From Streptomyces sp. Je 1-79 (GTDB taxonomy: Bacteria; Actinomycetota; Actinomycetes; Streptomycetales; Streptomycetaceae), in NCBI RefSeq assembly GCF_025195125.1, contig NZ_JAMGSL010000009.1, positions 253,091 through 317,090 on the forward strand: DNA of 64,000 bases, read 5' to 3'. Positions 60,129 through 64,000 of the stretch are shown piece after piece. The position numbers and the translations under genes were made by a program. The notes beneath the pieces were generated by a model that made no database searches, was not told the DNA's origin, and saw nothing but the letters and a program-made list of their open reading frames with translations. Numbering within the stretch: position 1 is the first letter of the stretch; every line of letters starts with the position of its first letter.

Positions 60129-60530
60129 ATGAGCGCGGTGCGAGAGCGGCTGCCGGAGGGGCGCTACGGGCGTTCCGCGGACGAGCGCGCCGACCACAAG
60201 CTCAAGATCACCGGGGCCGTGCTCGGGGTGCTGTTCCTCGGCCTGCTGGGCTGGTTCGGCTGGTACTACGTCGTCGACAGCAGGATCAGCGCGGAGACGA
60301 TCAAGTTCGAGGTGGTGAGCGACACCGAGGTGCAGGTGCACCTGGAGGTGCGCAAGGACACCGCCGCCCACGGCGTCTGCACCCTGCGCTCGCGCTCCGA
60401 GGACGGGGCCGAGGTCGGGCGGAAGGACGTCCGCTTCGACGAGGCGAGCGACCGCATCGACCGCGTCGTGACCCTCCGCACGACCGCGCGGGCGACCAGC
60501 GCCGAGCTCATCGGGTGTACCGCCGGTTAG
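60129..60530 (+). CDS. DUF4307 family membrane protein
   Basis: 133 aa from ATG 60129 with GAGAGGAAC upstream. One transmembrane segment (KITGAVLGVLFLGLLGWFGWYYVV) near residues 29-52 and an external beta-rich domain (ISAETIKFEVVSDTEVQVHLEVRKDTAAHGVCTLRSR; SAELIGCTAG) with two Cys. Divergent from mca and upstream of greA, an arrangement conserved in actinomycetes as far as I recall. Function unknown. Confidence 0.88.
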   Translation: MSAVRERLPEGRYGRSADERADHKLKITGAVLGVLFLGLLGWFGWYYVVDSRISAETIKFEVVSDTEVQVHLEVRKDTAAHGVCTLRSRSEDGAEVGRKDVRFDEASDRIDRVVTLRTTARATSAELIGCTAG

Positions 60531-60719
60531 CCACGGGTAGGCACCGGATGACGCGCCGGGCCCGGATCCGGCGCTGACCAGGGATGACGCCATCTTGATG
60601 GTTTATGTCCTCCCCCTTTTCGCCACTAATTGTTAGGCTCGTGGTTTCGCCCACTCAGGAAGGACAATCCTTCTGGGTAGGGCGATGCTTTGTATTCCCA
60701 GTACCTACGAGGAGCACCT

Positions 60720-61217
60720 GTGACCCAGACCAGCGACAACGTCACCTGGCTCACCCAGGAGGCGTACAACCAGCTCAGGGCCGAGCTGGAGTACCTGTCT
60801 GGTCCCGCGCGAACCGAGATCGCCGCCAAGATCGCCGCGGCGCGCGAGGAGGGCGACCTGCGGGAGAACGGCGGGTACCACGCGGCCAAGGAGGAGCAGG
60901 GCAAGCAGGAGCTCCGGGTTCGCCAGCTGACCCAGCTCCTTGAGCACGCCAAGGTGGGCGAGGCCCCGGCGGACGAGGGCGTCGTCGCCCCGGGCATGGT
61001 CGTCACGATCGCCTTCGACGGCGACGAGGACGACACGATGACCTTCCTGCTCGCCTCGCGCGAGTACGCGAGCAGCGACATCGAGACGTACTCGCCGCAG
61101 TCCCCGCTCGGCGTGGGTGTCAACGGCAAGAAGGCCGGCGAGGACGCCGAGTACGAGCTGCCGAACGGCAACAAGGCCGCGGTGAAGATCCTCAGCGCGA
61201 CGCCGTACACCGGCTGA
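60720..61217 (+). CDS. greA: Transcription elongation factor GreA
   Basis: 165 aa from GTG 60720 with GAGGAG upstream. N-terminal coiled coil WLTQEAYNQLRAELEYLSGPARTEIAAKIAAAREEGDLRENGGYHAAKEEQGKQELRVRQL carries the acidic tip (EEGDLREN) that enters the RNA polymerase secondary channel. The C-terminal FKBP-like domain follows (SPQSPLGVGVNGKKAGEDAEYELPNG). It stimulates cleavage of backtracked RNA. Monocistronic, with the promoter in the 190 bp upstream and a strong terminator downstream. Confidence 0.97.
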   Translation: MTQTSDNVTWLTQEAYNQLRAELEYLSGPARTEIAAKIAAAREEGDLRENGGYHAAKEEQGKQELRVRQLTQLLEHAKVGEAPADEGVVAPGMVVTIAFDGDEDDTMTFLLASREYASSDIETYSPQSPLGVGVNGKKAGEDAEYELPNGNKAAVKILSATPYTG

Positions 61218-61233
61218 GCCCACATTCCGGATC

Positions 61234-61265
61234 AAGGGCCGGACCCCCGAGGGGGTCCGGCCCTT
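61234..61265 (+). terminator. Stem-loop terminator of greA
   Basis: 15-nt arms AAGGGCCGGACCCCC / GGGGGTCCGGCCCTT nearly back to back; the inner pairs open to give a loop of about six bases. 17 bp after the stop. Confidence 0.88.
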
Positions 61266-61325
61266 CGCTGTGCATGCACATGTAATGATGCGGGCTGACG
61301 TCACGTCACAAGGGGGAGATGAGGC

Positions 61326-63713
61326 GTGCTGGGACCGCTGCGCGAGGGCGCACCACGGCAGATCGGCCCGTACGACGTGCTGGCGCGGCTCGGCGCCGGC
61401 GGCATGGGCGAGGTGTTCCTGGGCCGGTCGCACGGGGAGGGCGCCGTCGAGGGGTCCTACGTCGCCGTGAAGACCGTACGGCGGGACGTGGCGAACGAAC
61501 CCGCCTTCCGCGACCGCTTCCGCCGCGAGATCAAGGTCGCGGGCCTGGTGCGGAGCGTGTACGCGGCCGCTCCGGAGGGCGGGGACGCGGACGCCGAGGT
61601 GCCCTGGCTCGCGACGGCGTACGTGCCTGGGCCGAGCCTGTCGCAGGCCGTACGGAGGGGCGGCGCGCTGCCCGTGGCCACGGTGCGGGAGCTGGGAGCC
61701 GGGATCGCCCGCGCGCTGGCCGACCTGCACGCGGCCGGGGTCCTGCACCGCGACCTGAAGCCCGGCAACGTCATGCTCTCCGTCGACGGGCCGCGGCTGA
61801 TCGACTTCGGCATCGCGCGCAGCAACGGCGCGACGACCATGACGGCGACCGGGATGATGGTCGGCACCCCGTCGTTCATGTCGCCCGAGCACGTGGCGGG
61901 CGCGCGCCATGTCACGGGGGCCTCGGACGTCTTCTGCCTGGGTTCGCTGCTCTGCTACGCGGCGACCGGCGAGGACCCCTTCGGGGACGGGCCCCTGGCG
62001 GCCGTCCTCTACCGCGTCTCCCGGGCCGAGGCGGACCTGAGCCGCGTGCCGGACGAACTCCGTACGGTGATCGCCGCCTGCCTGCGCCTCGCCCCGGCCG
62101 AGCGGCCGTCGCCGGCCGAGCTGGTGGAGCTCCTGGGCGGGGAGCGGCGGCCGGCGTGGCCGGAGAGCGTACGGGAGCACATCGGGGAGTACGGGCGGGA
62201 GCTCGCGCAGCTGGTGGCGTCGGGCGGCCCGCTGGTGGAGGTGGCGGCGGCGCCGGCCGCGGCTCCGGGGACGGACCAGCTGCCGACGATGCCGCCGATG
62301 GCGCCGACGGCTCGGCCGGCGGCTCCGCCCCGGAGGCGGCGGGGGACGGTGATCGCGGTCGCGGTGGCTCTCGCGGTGCTCGGCGCCGGGGTGGGCACGT
62401 ACCTGCTGTGGCCCGAGAACCAGAAGAAGCAGACGCCGCCGAAAGCGGCTCCGCCCGCCGCAGCCGAGGGACCGAAGATCACCGGGGTCGACTTCAAGGG
62501 CGTCGCGGACTCCTCCGGGATCGTGCCGCAGAACCCCGCGCAGCGCCCCGCCGGCTGGAAGCCCTGGACGGCGAAGCTCCCCGCACCCGCCTTCGGCTGC
62601 GCGGCGGGCACGACGGTGCTGGTCTGCCGGATGACGGACGGGCGGTACGAGGCGCTGGACCCGGCGAACGGGAAGAAGCTGTGGTCGGCGGAACCGGCCG
62701 AGACGAAGGTCGACGACAGCTGGACCAGTCCCAGCGGTGGGGTCTTCATCGTGGACAACGCGGCCCGGCCGACCGTCCACGACGACGCCGTCGTCCTCGC
62801 AGCCGACGACCGTCTACAGGTGCGGGACGCCCGCACCGGCAAGGTCCGCTGGGAGAAGCCCGCCTGGGGTGCGCAGGGCACGAGCTCACGCCCGATCGTC
62901 GCCGACGGCATCGTCTTCGCCGCCATGGAGACGACGGCGGAGCCCACCATGGAACGGGTCGGCATGGCCGCCTACTCCCTCGCCGACGGCACCGAACTGT
63001 GGAAGAAGGAGCTGACCAACGCCACGACCCCGCGCAGTGAAACCCGCCCCTACGAGCCGGTGGCCTTCGCCAAGGGGCAGGTGTACGCGCTGGGCGACGG
63101 TGGACTCGTCGCGTACGACGCGAAGACGGGCGAGGTGCGCGGCCAGGTCGACAAGGACGCCGAGGGCTGCCTTGAGGTGAAGATCGTCGGAGCGGTCGCC
63201 TACTGCCCGGACGTCGTCCTCCGGCGGAGCGCGGACGAGCGGCTGCGGGTCCTGGACTCCGCCACCCTCGCCTCCGCGGGAAGTCTGCACGCACCGGTCG
63301 AGACCCGGTATCCGGCGGTGATCACCCCCACGGCGTTCGTCACGTTCGACGGCGGGCTCCGGATCCACGATCCGCGCGACGGGAAGCTGCTCGGGACCTA
63401 CGCGGCGAAGGCCGCCCCGAAGGGCATGGAGCAGAACTGGTCCACCCCGCTGATCGCGGGGGACCAGGTCGTCTACGCCGACTACAGCGCGCTGTACACC
63501 GTGCGCCTCGGCAAGGGCGGCAAGCCCGCCGGACTCACGACCACGGCCGTCCCCGGCGCGCCCGGACCGCGAGCCCGCGAAGAGGCGTACGACCCGGACT
63601 GGGGCGTCAGCTTCGCGAAGACCACCCGGGAGCCGGAGGTCCTGCCGATCGGCGGGATCGCGCACGTCGTCTTCGACAAGGGTGTCGTCGCCTCCGTCGC
63701 GCTGCCCGAGTGA
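61326..63713 (+). CDS. Ser/Thr protein kinase with membrane span and PQQ-like beta-propeller sensor domain
   Basis: 795 aa from GTG 61326 (GGGGGAG upstream). Kinase domain at residues 13-270: glycine loop LGAGGMGEVFLG, VAVKTV (catalytic Lys), HRDLKPGNVML, LIDFGIARS (DFG), GTPSFMSPEHV. A Pro/Ala linker leads to one transmembrane segment near 340-362 (VIAVAVALAVLGAGVGTYLLW). The extracellular 430 residues contain PQQ-like blades (YEALDPANGKKLWSAEP; LQVRDARTGKVRWEKPAWG; LADGTELWKKEL). It phosphorylates proteins in response to an outside ligand. A paralogue follows at 63798. Confidence 0.95.
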   Translation: MLGPLREGAPRQIGPYDVLARLGAGGMGEVFLGRSHGEGAVEGSYVAVKTVRRDVANEPAFRDRFRREIKVAGLVRSVYAAAPEGGDADAEVPWLATAYVPGPSLSQAVRRGGALPVATVRELGAGIARALADLHAAGVLHRDLKPGNVMLSVDGPRLIDFGIARSNGATTMTATGMMVGTPSFMSPEHVAGARHVTGASDVFCLGSLLCYAATGEDPFGDGPLAAVLYRVSRAEADLSRVPDELRTVIAACLRLAPAERPSPAELVELLGGERRPAWPESVREHIGEYGRELAQLVASGGPLVEVAAAPAAAPGTDQLPTMPPMAPTARPAAPPRRRRGTVIAVAVALAVLGAGVGTYLLWPENQKKQTPPKAAPPAAAEGPKITGVDFKGVADSSGIVPQNPAQRPAGWKPWTAKLPAPAFGCAAGTTVLVCRMTDGRYEALDPANGKKLWSAEPAETKVDDSWTSPSGGVFIVDNAARPTVHDDAVVLAADDRLQVRDARTGKVRWEKPAWGAQGTSSRPIVADGIVFAAMETTAEPTMERVGMAAYSLADGTELWKKELTNATTPRSETRPYEPVAFAKGQVYALGDGGLVAYDAKTGEVRGQVDKDAEGCLEVKIVGAVAYCPDVVLRRSADERLRVLDSATLASAGSLHAPVETRYPAVITPTAFVTFDGGLRIHDPRDGKLLGTYAAKAAPKGMEQNWSTPLIAGDQVVYADYSALYTVRLGKGGKPAGLTTTAVPGAPGPRAREEAYDPDWGVSFAKTTREPEVLPIGGIAHVVFDKGVVASVALPE

Positions 63714-63715
63714 CG

Positions 63716-63782
63716 CACATGACGCACATGACGTACGTGGTGTACGTGGTGTACGTGACCTTCGTGACCTACGTGACGTACT
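63716..63782. repeat. Short degenerate repeats (GTACGTG/ GACGCACAT units) between kinase genes
   Basis: Nine- to ten-base units such as GACGCACAT, GTACGTGGT and TACGTGACC recur through the 84-bp gap between the two kinase genes; no stem-loop terminator is obvious, so the kinases may be co-transcribed. Confidence 0.65.
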
Positions 63783-63797
63783 GAAAGGACGTGTTCG

Positions 63798-64000
63798 GTG
63801 CTGGAAGCACTGCCCGCCGGGCAGCCCCCGCGACTCGTCGGGCCCTACCGGCTGCTCGCCCGGCTCGGGGCGGGCGGCATGGGCGAGGTCCATCTGGCGT
63901 GCCGGGCGGACGCGCCGACGGCCGATCCGTACCGCATGGTCGCGGTGAAGACCGTCCGGGAGGACCTGGAGGTCGACGGGGACTTCCGGACCCGGTTCCG
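63798..64000 (+). CDS. Second Ser/Thr protein kinase (N-terminus only)
   Basis: The GTG at 63798 is preceded by AAAGGAC. Only 67 residues are visible before the window ends: LVGPYRLLARLGAGGMGEVHLA (glycine loop) and MVAVKTVREDLEVDGDFRTRFR with the catalytic Lys. The sequence parallels the upstream kinase (GPYDVLARLGAGGMGEVFLG), so this is a tandem duplicate. The C-terminal sensor type cannot be seen. Confidence 0.9.
   Translation, partial: MLEALPAGQPPRLVGPYRLLARLGAGGMGEVHLACRADAPTADPYRMVAVKTVREDLEVDGDFRTRF

Noticed and set aside
1..64000. tRNA, rRNA, insertion sequences, integrase or attachment sites marking an island around 1-13048
   Set aside because: None was seen by eye; there are no transposase or integrase motifs and no flanking direct repeat. 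Mobility of the block is therefore unsupported from this window.

Overview
High-GC DNA with dense, third-position GC-rich genes, frequent GTG starts, 4-bp stop/start overlaps, mycothiol chemistry (Mca), chaplins, a rodlin-like protein and a melC1-melC2 tyrosinase pair: this is a Streptomyces (or close relative) chromosome. I see no tRNA, rRNA, insertion sequence, phage or CRISPR array.

Layout. (1) 1-13048, accessory-looking block. A leftward operon (170-aa protein, 589-aa coiled-coil membrane protein, two small proteins, Ycf46-like AAA ATPase running off the window) diverges from a metacaspase-like C14 protease at 4660-6546. Convergent to that protease is a second leftward operon: macro-domain protein, Xre_C/MbcA-like antitoxin relative, RES-domain protein (a family of NAD+-degrading enzymes) and a 1387-aa helical-repeat CHAT protease. 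Two caspase-clan proteases, a candidate NAD+ consumer, an ADP-ribose-type binding module and an ATPase in one place look like an uncharacterised conflict or regulated-cell-death system; this is the main discovery candidate. (2) 13211-20205, catabolic divergon: GntP permease, RidA, IclR regulator and PfkB kinase face a D-threonine-aldolase-like PLP enzyme and a D-aminoacylase, with a palindromic operator candidate between. (3) 20219-29707, mostly core genes: MptB-like mannosyltransferase, alanine-type aminotransferase, poly-gamma-glutamate hydrolase-like protein, GTP-dependent PEP carboxykinase, hemolysin III-like protein, a GH26 enzyme, VKOR and small conserved proteins.

(4) 29858-55293, cell-surface and aerial-hypha region. 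It holds the tyrosinase pair, three short chaplins, several small secreted proteins of unknown function, an LPXTG protein, and a rightward chain of nearly touching genes for a surface polysaccharide (two GT4 transferases, polyprenyl-phosphate sugar transferase, O-antigen-ligase-like polymerase, MurJ/Wzx-like flippase, deacetylase, Wzz-like protein, FemAB/GNAT-like protein). Around it lie a second GH26 enzyme with a long Pro/Glu/Lys stalk, an ATP-grasp/FAD-oxidoreductase pair, an LCP ligase, a thioredoxin-fold protein and the rodlin. The likely common theme is building a matrix polysaccharide and a hydrophobic sheath together.

(5) 55537-64000: a STAND-type NTPase with TPR repeats and a variant P-loop, then core genes (small membrane protein, mca, DUF4307 protein, greA), then two tandem Ser/Thr kinases, the second cut by the window end.

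Family assignments rest on motifs read by eye from the translations; no database search was possible.
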